From Kaistia hirudinis (GTDB taxonomy: Bacteria > Pseudomonadota > Alphaproteobacteria > Rhizobiales > Kaistiaceae), in the NCBI RefSeq assembly GCF_014196455.1, contig NZ_JACIDS010000004.1, positions 124,001 through 188,000 on the forward strand: a DNA stretch of 64,000 nucleotides, written 5' to 3'. The position numbers were made by a program, and so were the translations under genes. This document shows, piece after piece, positions 36,496 to 45,861 of this stretch. The notes beneath the pieces were generated by a model, which saw only the letters and a list, made by a program, of their open reading frames with translations, did not search any database and had not been told where the DNA came from. Each line of letters opens with the position of its first letter. Position 1 is the stretch's first letter.

Positions 36496-37269
36496 TTGTC
36501 CAGGCTCGAGATCAGCAACGTCACGGCGCATTATGAAGGCGCTGCGGCACCGGTCCTCGCCAATGTCTCGCTCGCGCTTGGCGCGGGCGAGTTCGTTGCT
36601 GTCATCGGCCGTTCCGGCTGCGGCAAGACCACGCTGCTCAATCTGGCGGCCGGATTTGCCTTCCCGACATCGGGACGGCTCACCCTCGACGGTCAGCCGG
36701 TCAGAGGTCCCGGACCGGAACGCGCGGTCGTCTTCCAGGACGACGCGCTCTTTCCCTGGCTCTCGGCTGTCGACAATGTCGCTTTCGGCCTGCAGCTCAA
36801 GGGCGTGCCGAAGAACGATCGCCGCGAGGCAGCGAGGGGGCTTCTCGCCCGCGTCGGGCTGGCCGGGCTCGACGAGCGGCCGATCTGGCGTCTTTCGGGC
36901 GGCCAGCGGCAACGGCTCGGCCTCGCGCGGGCGCTGGCGATCGAGCCGGCCTTCCTGTTGATGGACGAACCGCTCGGCGCGCTCGACGCCATGACGCGCG
37001 AGCACATGCAGCAGCTGCTGCTCGACATCTTCCTGGCGACCCGCGCCGGCATCCTGCTGATCACCCACAGCATCGAAGAGGCGCTGTTCCTGGCGACGCG
37101 CGTCGTCGTGATGGCCCCCAATCCCGGCCGGATCGTACGGACGCTGGATGTCGATTTCAGCCGCCGGGTCAGGGCGGGAGAAAGCGCCCGGGCGGTCAAG
37201 TCGGCGCCCGATTTCATCGAGGCCCGCGCCGAACTGCTCGATCTCGTCTTCGAAAGGGAAGCGCAATGA
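36496..37269 (+). CDS. tauB: Taurine ABC transporter ATP-binding protein
   Basis: The 257-residue ATPase starts at a TTG codon (LSRLEISNVTAHYEG) preceded by GGAGG six bases upstream; no ATG lies near the domain start. Walker A is GRSGCGKTTLLNL, Q-loop VFQDDALFPWLSAVDNV, signature LSGGQRQRLGLARAL, Walker B LLMDEPLGALD. It overlaps tauC by four bases. Confidence 0.92.
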   Translation: MSRLEISNVTAHYEGAAAPVLANVSLALGAGEFVAVIGRSGCGKTTLLNLAAGFAFPTSGRLTLDGQPVRGPGPERAVVFQDDALFPWLSAVDNVAFGLQLKGVPKNDRREAARGLLARVGLAGLDERPIWRLSGGQRQRLGLARALAIEPAFLLMDEPLGALDAMTREHMQQLLLDIFLATRAGILLITHSIEEALFLATRVVVMAPNPGRIVRTLDVDFSRRVRAGESARAVKSAPDFIEARAELLDLVFEREAQ

Positions 37270-38123
37270 CACTCGTCGCCGACGACATCAGCGACCGCGC
37301 CGCGATCGAGGACGAAACCACCCACGCGGAAACGCCGGTTCGCGCCCCGGCATCGCGCCATCGTCACCGCCTTGTCGCGAGCGCCGCGACGATCATCGTC
37401 CTGCTGGCGCTCTGGACGGCCGCCTCGGCGTTCGGCCTTGTGTCGGCGCTGTTCCTTCCCTCGCCGATCGCGGTGGCGAAGGCGTTCTGGAACGTCGCGA
37501 CGACGGGGTTCGTCGATGCGACACTGCTTCAGCACCTGGTGGCGAGCCTCGGACGCGTCTTCGCGGCGCTGTTCGCCTCGATCATCGTCGCCGTGCCGAT
37601 CGGCTTCGCGATCGGATTGTCGCCGATCGGCCGGGGGATCTTCGATCCCATCATCGAATTTCTGCGGCCGCTGCCGCCGCTTGCCTATCTGCCGCTGGTC
37701 ATCATCTGGTTCGGCATCGGCGAAGCGTCGAAGATCATCGTCATCGCGCTCGCCATGCTGGCGCCGATCGTCATCTCGACCGCCGCCGGCGTCGCCGGCA
37801 CGTCGCGCGACCGCATCAACGCCGCGCGCTCGCTGGGCGCGAGCCGGCTGCAGGTGCTCGGCCATGTGGTGCTGCCCTCGGCCATCGGCGACATCCTGAC
37901 CGGGATCCGCATCGCGCTCGGGGCGGGATGGACGACGCTGGTCGCCGCCGAACTCGTTGCCGCCTCGCGCGGCGTCGGCTTCATGATCCAGTCCGCCGCG
38001 CAGTTCCTGGTCACCGACGTCGTCCTGCTCGGCATCGTCGTCATCGCCGCCGTCGCCTTCGCGCTCGAGGCGGTGATCCGCATCCTGCAGCGCTTCTTCG
38101 TGCCGTGGCTCGGCAAGACCTGA
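37266..38123 (+). CDS. tauC: Taurine ABC transporter permease
   Basis: The 285-residue protein has about 35 residues of cytoplasmic N-terminus, six helices and the coupling loop [31 protein letters not shown]. It is in the tauABCD order between tauB (4-bp overlap) and tauD. Confidence 0.93.
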   Translation: MTLVADDISDRAAIEDETTHAETPVRAPASRHRHRLVASAATIIVLLALWTAASAFGLVSALFLPSPIAVAKAFWNVATTGFVDATLLQHLVASLGRVFAALFASIIVAVPIGFAIGLSPIGRGIFDPIIEFLRPLPPLAYLPLVIIWFGIGEASKIIVIALAMLAPIVISTAAGVAGTSRDRINAARSLGASRLQVLGHVVLPSAIGDILTGIRIALGAGWTTLVAAELVAASRGVGFMIQSAAQFLVTDVVLLGIVVIAAVAFALEAVIRILQRFFVPWLGKT

Positions 38124-38196
38124 TCGGGCAAGACCTGACGCCCCGTCGCGTGGGGCTTCGCGATCGAACGATAAAAGAATCCCAGGAGGAAATCCG

Positions 38197-39084
38197 ATGA
38201 ATGCGCCCGTATCCCTCGCCATCCGCCCGCTTGCTCCGGCCCTCGGCGCGATCGTCGACGGCGTGGACCTGGCCCGGCCCCTGACGCCCGCGCTCGTCGA
38301 GGCGCTGAAGGCAGCGCTCGTCACGCATCATGTGCTGTTCTTCGAGCAGCAATCGGTGACGCCCGCGACGCAGCGTGCGGCGGCCGCCCTTTTCGGCGAT
38401 CTGCACATCCACCCGATCTATCCGCATGTCGAGGACGTGCCGGAGATCATCGTGCTCGACACCTCGGCCGACAATCTGCCGGACAACGACAACTGGCACA
38501 CCGACGTCACCTTCATCCAGAACCCGCCGCTCGGCGCGCTTCTGGCGGCCAAGCAATTGCCGCCGAGCGGTGGCGACACCAGCTGGTCATCGACGATCGC
38601 CGCCTATGAGGCGCTGTCACTGCCTCTGCGAACGCTGCTTGATGGCCTCACGGCCGTGCATGACATCCAGAAATCCTTTCCCTTCGAGCGCTGGGCGGCG
38701 GGCGGCAACGAGGATCGCTGGCAGGAGGCCCGGCGGAAGAACCCACCGGTGATCCATCCGGTGGTCCGCGTTCATCCCGTCACCGGGCGCAAGGGCCTCT
38801 TCGTCAATGAGGGCTTCACGACCCGGATCGTCGAACTAAGCGCAACCGAGAGCGATGCTTTGCTGCGCCTCTTGTTTGCGCACGTGGCCAAGCCGGAATT
38901 CACCATTCGCTGGCGCTGGAAGGAGGGCGACGTGGCCTTCTGGGACAATCGGCTGACGCAGCACTATGCCCTTGCCGACTATCTGCCGCATCGGCGGATC
39001 ATGCATCGCGCGACGATTCTAGGCGACAGACCTGTGGGCCCGGAGGTCGATGGAATTTCCCGCTCGTCACGCACCGTTGCGTGA
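38197..39084 (+). CDS. tauD: Taurine dioxygenase (2-oxoglutarate/Fe(II))
   Basis: The 295-residue enzyme hydroxylates taurine next to sulfur so that sulfite is released. Iron ligands are His-x-Asp in DNWHTDVTF (about residue 99) and the distal His in [12 protein letters not shown]; the 2-oxoglutarate Arg is in [11 protein letters not shown]. An AGGAGG ribosome site precedes the start. It follows tauC by 73 bp. Confidence 0.93.
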   Translation: MNAPVSLAIRPLAPALGAIVDGVDLARPLTPALVEALKAALVTHHVLFFEQQSVTPATQRAAAALFGDLHIHPIYPHVEDVPEIIVLDTSADNLPDNDNWHTDVTFIQNPPLGALLAAKQLPPSGGDTSWSSTIAAYEALSLPLRTLLDGLTAVHDIQKSFPFERWAAGGNEDRWQEARRKNPPVIHPVVRVHPVTGRKGLFVNEGFTTRIVELSATESDALLRLLFAHVAKPEFTIRWRWKEGDVAFWDNRLTQHYALADYLPHRRIMHRATILGDRPVGPEVDGISRSSRTVA

Positions 39085-39183
39085 CATGAAATCAGTCAAA
39101 ATGCGCAAATTATAGTCTTCGATGTCTTCATGATGATCGGCCGATGCAAGAATATGATGTGACGATCGTTTCAGATGATCGAT

Positions 39184-39202
39184 TTGTATTCGTGAAATAG
39201 CA
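39184..39202. promoter_or_regulatory. Weak candidate Rrf2 operator, copy 6 (amino-acid-type importer)
   Basis: TTGTAT-TCGTGAA-ATAGCA: keeps the seven-base spacer and the inner TAT/ATAG, but the outer bases differ. It ends 11 bp before the start at 39214, overlapping where the ribosome site would be, so it may be chance. Confidence 0.25.
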
Positions 39203-39213
39203 CGGGGATTATC

Positions 39214-40245
39214 ATGAACAATACTTTGGCGCGCGTCGCGCGCTGGGCCGCAACGGCGGCCGCCGTTGCGCTGATCGGGGCGGGTTCGGCCCATGCCGGC
39301 GAGACGCTCGACAAGATCAAGGAGCGCGGCGTCATCAAGATCGGCGTCGGCACGTCGCCCGGCTTCTTCGCGCCGAACAAGGATGGGCGCTGGGAAGGCT
39401 TCTTCGTCGATTTCGGCCGGGCACTTGCCATCACCGTCTTCAACGATCAGGACAAGGTGGAATTCACCTCGTCCTCGCCGCAGCAGCGCCTGCCGGCACT
39501 CCAGTCCGGCGAGTTCGATATCCTCCTTTCCGGCGTGACCGAGACGATCACGCGCTCGTTCAAGCTCGGCTTCAATTTCGGGCCGATCATCTTCTATGAC
39601 GGGCAGGGCATCCTCGTCCGCAAGTCGCTGGGCGTGACCAAGGGCAGCGATCTCGACGGCGCGACGATCGGCGTGCAGAGTGGCACGACCGGCGAACTCA
39701 ACATCGCCGATTTCTTCCGCAAGAGCGGCAAGACCTTCACCCCCGTCACCATCGAGGACAGCAACGAATTCCTGAAGGCGCTCGAATCCGGCCGCGTCGA
39801 CGCGCTGACGCAGGATTCGTCGGACCTGGCATTGCGCCGCACGCTCCTCGCCAAGCCCGACGACTATGTGCTGCTGCCGGAGCGCCTCTCCAAGGAGCCG
39901 CTCGCCCCCGCGATCCGCGCCGGCGACGATCGGTGGCTGCAGATCGTCAACTGGACGGTCTATGTGACGATCCAGGCCGAGGAATTCGGCATCACCAAGG
40001 AGAACATCGACAGCTTCCTGACGAGCGAGGATCCGGCCGTGAAGCGCTTCCTCGGCGTCGATACCTCGCTCGGTGAGGCGATCGGTCTCGATCCGAAATT
40101 CGCCTACAACATCGTCAAGACGCTCGGAAACTACGGCGAAATCTTCGATCGCAATCTCGGCGCGGGGTCCTCGATCGGCTTCGAGCGCGGCTACAACCAG
40201 ATCTGGGAAAAGGGCGGGCTGCTCTATTCGCCCCCGTTCCGCTAG
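39214..40245 (+). CDS. Amino-acid-type ABC substrate-binding protein (AapJ/BztA-like)
   Basis: The 343-residue protein has a Sec signal (ending GSAHAGETLDK) and the SBP_bac_3 fold of general L-amino-acid binding proteins: TLDKIKERGVIKIGVGTSPGF, then GRWEGFFVDFGRALAITVF and LPALQSGEFDILLSGVTETI. The 343-residue length fits AapJ/BztA. It leads a three-gene importer lacking an ATPase. Set between tauD and ssuD, its ligand may be a sulfur amino acid or derivative rather than general amino acids. Confidence 0.88.
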   Translation: MNNTLARVARWAATAAAVALIGAGSAHAGETLDKIKERGVIKIGVGTSPGFFAPNKDGRWEGFFVDFGRALAITVFNDQDKVEFTSSSPQQRLPALQSGEFDILLSGVTETITRSFKLGFNFGPIIFYDGQGILVRKSLGVTKGSDLDGATIGVQSGTTGELNIADFFRKSGKTFTPVTIEDSNEFLKALESGRVDALTQDSSDLALRRTLLAKPDDYVLLPERLSKEPLAPAIRAGDDRWLQIVNWTVYVTIQAEEFGITKENIDSFLTSEDPAVKRFLGVDTSLGEAIGLDPKFAYNIVKTLGNYGEIFDRNLGAGSSIGFERGYNQIWEKGGLLYSPPFR

Positions 40246-40265
40246 AGCCGGCGCGTTGACACGCC

Positions 40266-41447
40266 ATGGCTGATGTCCTCAGGCCGGACCACCAGCGGCC
40301 CGGCCTCCTGATCCGGATTTCCGAAATCGTCGGCGGGCGGCCCCTCGAGCAAGTGGGGCTGCTCTTCGGCGTTCTGCTGCTGTTTGCGTTCCTGGCCGAC
40401 AACGGCGTCGCATCGATGGCGAAGCTCGGCATTGCGCCGGGTTTCGGCTTCCTGTCGAGCGCGGCCAATTTCGAGATCGGCGAGAGCCTGATCCCCTATT
40501 CGGCCGGTGACACCTATGGGCGGGCGATCCTCGTCGGCCTGCTCAATACGGTTCTGATCGCGGTCTGCGGCTGCATTCTCGCGACGGTGCTGGGGACGGC
40601 GCTCGGCATTGCCCGTCTCTCGGGCAATCTGCTGCTCGCCGGCTTCGTGCAGGGCTATGTCGAGATCGTCCGCAACACGCCGCTGCTGCTGCAGCTCTTC
40701 TTCTGGAGCGTGACGATCCGCGCGCTTCCCGGTCCGCGGCAGGCGCTGACGCCGTTTCCCGGCGCCTTCCTCTCCAATCGCGGCATCTTCATCCCGGCGC
40801 CGAGCGGCTCGCTCGCCGGCTGGCTCATCGCCGCGCTCCTCATCGCGACGCTGCTCGGCGCCGTGGCGTTGACCCAGAGTTCCGAACTGCGACGCCGACG
40901 GATCGCGCAAGGCGCCCTGGCTGTCGCCGCCCTTGCCATCGTGCTGATCGCAATCGGCGCGGCGAACGGAAGTCTCACCCTGAGCCTTCCTGTCCTCAAG
41001 GGATTCAACATCGCGGGTGGCACCGGTCTCTCGCCCGAGTTCGCGACGCTGCTGGTCGGCCTCGTCGTCAACACCTCGGCCGGCATCGCCGAGATCGTGC
41101 GCAGCGGCATCCAGTCGGTGGCGCGCGGGCAATGGGAGGCCGGCAGCGCCATCGGCCTGTCGCGAGGGCAACTCCTGCGGCTCGTGATCCTGCCGCAGGC
41201 CATGCGGGTGATCACGCCGATGCTGACCTCGAGCTATCTCGACCTCACCAAGAATTCGAGCCTCGCCGTCGCCATCGGTTATCCCGATCTCGTCAGTGTC
41301 GTGAATACGACGGCCAATACGACGGGCCAGTCCACCGAGGCGCTGGCGATCCTGGTCGGCGTCTATCTGGCGCTCAATCTGTCGGTCTCGGCCGTCATGA
41401 ACCGCTACAACCGGACCACGGCGCTCAGAGGGATGCATCCGCGATGA
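40266..41447 (+). CDS. Amino-acid ABC transporter permease (AapQ-like)
   Basis: The 393-residue permease has the long form of AapQ/BztB, with about eight helices and a large inserted segment between helices. Blocks are GLLNTVLIAVCGCILATVLG, YVEIVRNTPLLLQLFFW, and SAIGLSRGQLLRLVILPQAMRVITPML. It overlaps the next permease by four bases. Confidence 0.9.
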   Translation: MADVLRPDHQRPGLLIRISEIVGGRPLEQVGLLFGVLLLFAFLADNGVASMAKLGIAPGFGFLSSAANFEIGESLIPYSAGDTYGRAILVGLLNTVLIAVCGCILATVLGTALGIARLSGNLLLAGFVQGYVEIVRNTPLLLQLFFWSVTIRALPGPRQALTPFPGAFLSNRGIFIPAPSGSLAGWLIAALLIATLLGAVALTQSSELRRRRIAQGALAVAALAIVLIAIGAANGSLTLSLPVLKGFNIAGGTGLSPEFATLLVGLVVNTSAGIAEIVRSGIQSVARGQWEAGSAIGLSRGQLLRLVILPQAMRVITPMLTSSYLDLTKNSSLAVAIGYPDLVSVVNTTANTTGQSTEALAILVGVYLALNLSVSAVMNRYNRTTALRGMHPR

Positions 41448-42517
41448 CCGATTCCGTGCTCGCCGGCGCGCAGGCCCGGCCGGCCCCGCCGATCTGGCCG
41501 CGCCTGCGCCGTGGCCTGCTCGGCTCGCCCGTCAATATCGCGATCACGCTCGCCATGCTGGCGCTGGCGGCGGCGCTTTTGCCGCCGCTCCTGCGCTGGG
41601 CCGTGTTCGACGCGGTCTGGAGCGGCACGCCGCAGGATTGCGCCGCCGGCACGGGCGCCTGCTGGGCCTTCATCGGCAACCGGCTGCGCTTCATCCTGTT
41701 CGGCCTCTATCCGCCCGCCGGACAATGGGCGGCCGGCCTTGCATCGCTGATCCTGATCGCCTGCGCAGTCCTCACCGCCATACCGCGCTTCTGGGGCCGC
41801 CGCCTCGGACTGCTCTGGCTCGTAACGGCCGTATCGACGCTGCTGCTCATGTCCGGCGTCTTCGGCGGAAGGGCGGTGCCGACCGGCGAATGGGGCGGCC
41901 TGCCGCTCACGCTGATGCTGACGCTCGGCAGCCTCGGCTGCGCATTCCCGATTGCCGTGGTGCTGGCACTGGCGCGGCGCTCGAAGATGATCGTGGTTCG
42001 CAGCCTCGCGATCGGCTTCATCGAGCTCGTGCGCGGCGTCCCGATGATCGCGGTGCTCTACGTCGCGATGCTGATCTTCCCGCTGCTGCTGCCGGCCGGC
42101 GCCTCGATCGACAAGCTGCTGCGCATCTTCGTCGCGCTCACGCTCTTCGTGGCGGCCTATTTCGCCGAGGTGATCCGCGCGGGCCTGCAGGCCGTGCCGG
42201 CAGGGCAGCGCGAGGCCGCCGCATCGCTAGGGTTCACGCCGTGGCAGAACCTTCGCCTCGTGATCATGCCGCAGGCGATCCGCATCGTCATTCCCGGCAT
42301 CGCCAATCTGGCGATCGGCATCCTGCTCAACACGACGCTGGTCTCGGTCGTCGGCATGATGGACCTGCTCAACGCAGCGAAGACCTCCGCATCGGACCCT
42401 GCCTGGATCGGCCGCTATGACGAGGCCTATCTCTTCGTCGCGGTGATCTATTTCGTCATCGCCTTCGGCGGTTCGCGCTATTCGCTCTGGCTGGAACGGC
42501 GGGCGGGGCCTCGCTGA
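41444..42517 (+). CDS. Amino-acid ABC transporter permease (AapM-like)
   Basis: The 357-residue permease begins [10 protein letters not shown] in an ATGA overlap with the preceding stop. AapM/BztC-type blocks are [20 protein letters not shown] and [30 protein letters not shown]. In usual aapJQMP operons an ATPase (aapP) follows; here ssuD follows instead. Confidence 0.9.
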   Translation: MTDSVLAGAQARPAPPIWPRLRRGLLGSPVNIAITLAMLALAAALLPPLLRWAVFDAVWSGTPQDCAAGTGACWAFIGNRLRFILFGLYPPAGQWAAGLASLILIACAVLTAIPRFWGRRLGLLWLVTAVSTLLLMSGVFGGRAVPTGEWGGLPLTLMLTLGSLGCAFPIAVVLALARRSKMIVVRSLAIGFIELVRGVPMIAVLYVAMLIFPLLLPAGASIDKLLRIFVALTLFVAAYFAEVIRAGLQAVPAGQREAAASLGFTPWQNLRLVIMPQAIRIVIPGIANLAIGILLNTTLVSVVGMMDLLNAAKTSASDPAWIGRYDEAYLFVAVIYFVIAFGGSRYSLWLERRAGPR

Positions 42518-42630
42518 ATGGGCGGCCAGAAGAGCGATTTTCTTCGGCGTGCCAGCAGAAGAGCATGGCCGACCTTCTCGTCTGTGTCCGAGGCGATAGC
42601 TTCGCTGCATGCCAGGAAAGCGATGACGCC

Positions 42631-43815
42631 ATGACCTCTGCCGTTTCCACCGCGACGATTCCCGACAAGATCAATGTCCTTTGGTTCCTGCCGACACATG
42701 GCGACAGCCGCTATCTCGGCACCTCCGAAGGGGGCCGCTCCGTCGACCTGCCCTATCTGTCGCAGATCGCCCGGGCCGCCGATTCACTCGGCTTCTACGG
42801 CGCGCTGCTGCCGACGGGTCGCAGCTGCGAGGACAGCTGGGTCATCGCCTCCGCGCTCGTGCCGGTAACCGAGCGGCTGCGTTTCCTCGTCGCCGTGCGG
42901 CCGGGGCTGCAATCGCCGACACTGGCCGCGCGCATGACGGCGACGCTCGACCGCATCTCGAACGGAAGGCTGCTCGTCAATGTCGTGACCGGCGGCGACC
43001 CCGTCGAGAACAAGGGCGACGGAATCTTCCTGAGCCACACCGAGCGCTACGAGATCACCCGCGAATTCCTGCATATCTACAAGGACGTGCTCGCCGGCAA
43101 GACTGTCGATTTCGACAGCCGGCATTTCAGAATAGAAGGCGGAAAGCTGCTCTTCCCGCCGGTCCAGACCCCGCATCCGCCGCTCTACTTCGGCGGTTCC
43201 TCCGAGATCGGCATCGACGTGGCTGCCGAGACGGTCGACAAATATCTGACCTGGGGCGAGCCGCCGGAGCAGGTTGCGGAGAAGCTGGCCATCGTCCGCG
43301 CCCGTGCCGAAGCGCGCGGGCGCACGCTCTCCTACGGCATCCGCCTGCACGTCATCGTGCGCGAGACCAACGAAGCAGCCTGGGCTGCGGCGGATCAATT
43401 GATCAGCCGGCTCGACGATGCGACAATCGCCTCGGCTCAGGAGGTGTTTGCCCGCATGGACTCCGTCGGTCAAAGCCGCATGTCCCGCCTCCATGGCGGA
43501 CGCCGCGACAAGCTCGAGATCAGCCCCAACCTCTGGGCCGGCGTCGGGCTGGTGCGCGGCGGTGCGGGAACGGCGCTGGTCGGCGACGCGGAGACGGTTG
43601 CCGAGCGCATCGACGAATATCGCCGCCTCGGCATCGACAGCTTCATCCTGTCCGGCTACCCGCATCTGGAGGAGGCCTATCGCTTCGGCGAACTGGTGCT
43701 GCCGCGCCTGCCGCTTGCCCATCCTGGGCCCAGGGCCAGCACCTCGGTGAATATGGGGCCGTTCGGGGAGACGATCGCCGGCGATCATCGCCCCGCCGCC
43801 CGCGCCGCATCGTGA
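42631..43815 (+). CDS. ssuD: FMNH2-dependent alkanesulfonate monooxygenase
   Basis: From [21 protein letters not shown] the protein has 394 residues, close to E. coli SsuD (381). It has [18 protein letters not shown], then [39 protein letters not shown] and [16 protein letters not shown]. The Arg-x-His in the last block corresponds to the catalytic pair of SsuD. It cleaves C1 and longer alkanesulfonates to aldehyde and sulfite using reduced FMN. It overlaps the next gene by four bases (GTGA). A start at 42565 is possible but adds unrelated residues. Confidence 0.92.
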   Translation: MTSAVSTATIPDKINVLWFLPTHGDSRYLGTSEGGRSVDLPYLSQIARAADSLGFYGALLPTGRSCEDSWVIASALVPVTERLRFLVAVRPGLQSPTLAARMTATLDRISNGRLLVNVVTGGDPVENKGDGIFLSHTERYEITREFLHIYKDVLAGKTVDFDSRHFRIEGGKLLFPPVQTPHPPLYFGGSSEIGIDVAAETVDKYLTWGEPPEQVAEKLAIVRARAEARGRTLSYGIRLHVIVRETNEAAWAAADQLISRLDDATIASAQEVFARMDSVGQSRMSRLHGGRRDKLEISPNLWAGVGLVRGGAGTALVGDAETVAERIDEYRRLGIDSFILSGYPHLEEAYRFGELVLPRLPLAHPGPRASTSVNMGPFGETIAGDHRPAARAAS

Positions 43816-45200
43816 GCAGGGCCGGCCGACGCTTGCCCGCGATCGGCATCATCGGCGGCGGCTTCACCGGAGCGGCGATCGCCTGGAATTTGGCCCGCGA
43901 AGGCGGCCGGGCGGCTCGCATCATCGTTGTCGAACCGCGCGAACGGGTCGGCGGTGGGCTCGCCTATTCGTCGCGAGATCCCGCCTTCCGCATCAATGTT
44001 CCGGCCGCGAAGATGAGTCTCGATCCCGACGACATCGAGGATTTCGCGCGCTGGGTCGAAACCGCGGGAGCGGTCGATGACGATGCTGCGGCGCGGCTCG
44101 ACGATGGGCGCGTCTTCCCGCAGCGCTCGGTATTCGGCCGCTATGTCGCGGAGCGCCTCTCGCCGTTCCTGGACAACGGGGTCGTCGAGCATCGCCGCGC
44201 GAGCGCAATCGGCGCCCGGCGGACGCCGACGGGCTTCCGCATCGCAGTCGACGACGGAACGACGGTGGATGTGGATCGTCTCGTGCTTGCCGTCAGCCAT
44301 CCGCCGCCGCAGCCGCCTGAACGGCTCCGCGCCGCCTTTGCCAGCCATGCGAAATTCGTCGCCGATACGACAGCGCCCGGCGCGCTTGATGTCGTGCATC
44401 CCGACGACCGCGTGCTCGTGGTCGGCACGGGTCTGACGGGGGCGGACGTCATCGCCTCGCTCGACCGGCGCGGCCATCGCGGCCCGATCACGGCGATCGC
44501 GCGCCGCGGCCTGCGTTCCAAGGGGCATGCCCCGTTCGCTCAGGAGCAGACCGGCGACTTCACCACCAAGCCGGCGACCACGACGCTTCAATTGCTGAAA
44601 CGTATCCGCGCCGAGGTTGCCGCCGCCGAGGCGAGGGGACTGACCTGGCATCCCGTGCTGGACGCGGTGCGCACGCAGGGAGCGGCGATCTGGGCCGCGC
44701 TGCCGCTCGCCGACCGGCGGCGGATCGTCCGGCATCTGCGCGCCTATTGGGACGTGCACCGCTTCCGTATCGCGCCGCAGGTCGAGGCGGCGCTGGATCG
44801 GCGCATCGCGGCGGGCGGGCTCGATCTCTTCGCCGCCTCGATCGCCGGTGCGGCACTGCATGACGACGTTTTCGAAGTCGCGCTGCGCCGTCGCCATACG
44901 TCCGAAGTCGTCCTGCACCATTTTGACGGCGTGCTGGTCGCGACCGGCCCGGCCCATGGCGCGATCCTGGAAACCGCCCCTCTGCTCGCCGACCTCGCCA
45001 GGCAGGGGCTCGTCCAGGCCGATCCAGCGGGCCTCGGCATAGCGACGGACGAGCAAGGCCGCGCCATCGGCGCCGACGGCACCCCGGTCGACACCCTCTT
45101 CATCGGCGGCCCGCTCGCCCGCGGAACCTTCGGCGAACTGATGGGTCTCCCGGAGGTAGCTGCCTACGCAAAACGCATCGCAGAGGCCCTGTCCCCGTAG
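43812..45200 (+). CDS. FAD/NAD(P)-binding protein (COG4529-like)
   Basis: The 462-residue protein starts at a GTG overlapping the ssuD stop. The frame is open far upstream within ssuD, but that part is an antisense-type artefact of GC. An FAD-binding motif ([23 protein letters not shown], residues about 9-31) and a second dinucleotide motif ([17 protein letters not shown]) are visible. The family (NAD_binding_9) is common near sulfonate or siderophore genes; its reaction is unknown. Translational coupling to ssuD suggests a role in desulfonation or its flavin supply. Confidence 0.85.
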   Translation: MSRAGRRLPAIGIIGGGFTGAAIAWNLAREGGRAARIIVVEPRERVGGGLAYSSRDPAFRINVPAAKMSLDPDDIEDFARWVETAGAVDDDAAARLDDGRVFPQRSVFGRYVAERLSPFLDNGVVEHRRASAIGARRTPTGFRIAVDDGTTVDVDRLVLAVSHPPPQPPERLRAAFASHAKFVADTTAPGALDVVHPDDRVLVVGTGLTGADVIASLDRRGHRGPITAIARRGLRSKGHAPFAQEQTGDFTTKPATTTLQLLKRIRAEVAAAEARGLTWHPVLDAVRTQGAAIWAALPLADRRRIVRHLRAYWDVHRFRIAPQVEAALDRRIAAGGLDLFAASIAGAALHDDVFEVALRRRHTSEVVLHHFDGVLVATGPAHGAILETAPLLADLARQGLVQADPAGLGIATDEQGRAIGADGTPVDTLFIGGPLARGTFGELMGLPEVAAYAKRIAEALSP

Positions 45201-45252
45201 CGGGGGCGCCGAGTTCTCTCAGGCGTCGAACAATCGCCGCTGGCCGTTTCGA

Positions 45253-45861
45253 TCACTGGCGTATGCCGTCGCGATAGGTCCTCGTCGGATTCCCGCGCTC
45301 GACCGTGAGGCGGCGAAGCCAGTCCTGCCGGAGGGCTGCGGCGCGCGTTCGTTCGTCGAGCGCGGCGAGGAGGGCGGCGAGGCGCTCCTGCGCCAGTCGG
45401 CGGTTGGCGTGCTGGGAGCGTCCGTCCCGCGCGATCGCGACCAGACCTGTTGGAACGTGAACCGCCCGGACCGCGCTGTCGGTCGTATTCTGGTGCTGGC
45501 CGCCCGGTCCTCCCGCGCGCATCGTCTCGAAGCGGACATCCCGCTCCACCAGCGATGGCGCCGACGGGCCGGCCGGCGCGGCATGCACGGCGACATACCA
45601 GTTCCGCCGCGCCCCGGCGCCGCGCTGGCCGGGATCGCACCACAGGACCGTTCCCTGCCAACTGGCCGCGAAGGCCTCGGCGCCGTCGCCGCCCAGGGCG
45701 ACGACGACGGAGGCGGGACGCTCGCGCGGATCGATGTCGCTGGCGGGCGAGAGGCCCGCCTCCTCCGCCTCCCGCAGCAGTTCGAGACAGACGCGGTGAA
45801 CCGCCTCGCGGCACTCCGCCGGACCCCGTCCGGCGGTGATGGTGATGATCAGCGTCGTCAT
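45253..45861 (-). CDS. prfH: Peptide chain release factor H homologue
   Basis: The 202-residue protein is a short release-factor-like protein with the hydrolytic GGQ motif at residues 120-122 ([12 protein letters not shown]) but no stop-codon recognition domain, as in PrfH. It overlaps the end of rtcB by four bases. The rtcB-prfH pair is known in Proteobacteria. In E. coli work the pair was linked to rescue of ribosomes whose 16S rRNA 3' end was cut by ribotoxins. Confidence 0.92.
   Translation of the reverse strand: MTTLIITITAGRGPAECREAVHRVCLELLREAEEAGLSPASDIDPRERPASVVVALGGDGAEAFAASWQGTVLWCDPGQRGAGARRNWYVAVHAAPAGPSAPSLVERDVRFETMRAGGPGGQHQNTTDSAVRAVHVPTGLVAIARDGRSQHANRRLAQERLAALLAALDERTRAAALRQDWLRRLTVERGNPTRTYRDGIRQ

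Noticed and set aside
39099-39117. ATAGTC upstream of the amino-acid-type importer as an operator half site
   Set aside because: The opposite half at a seven-base spacing is AAATGC, with no similarity to the consensus.
42681-43811. N-terminal extension that would make the FAD/NAD(P) protein 839 residues long
   Set aside because: The extension is an alternative frame of ssuD. The GTG at 43812, coupled to the ssuD stop, lies directly before the FAD-binding motif.
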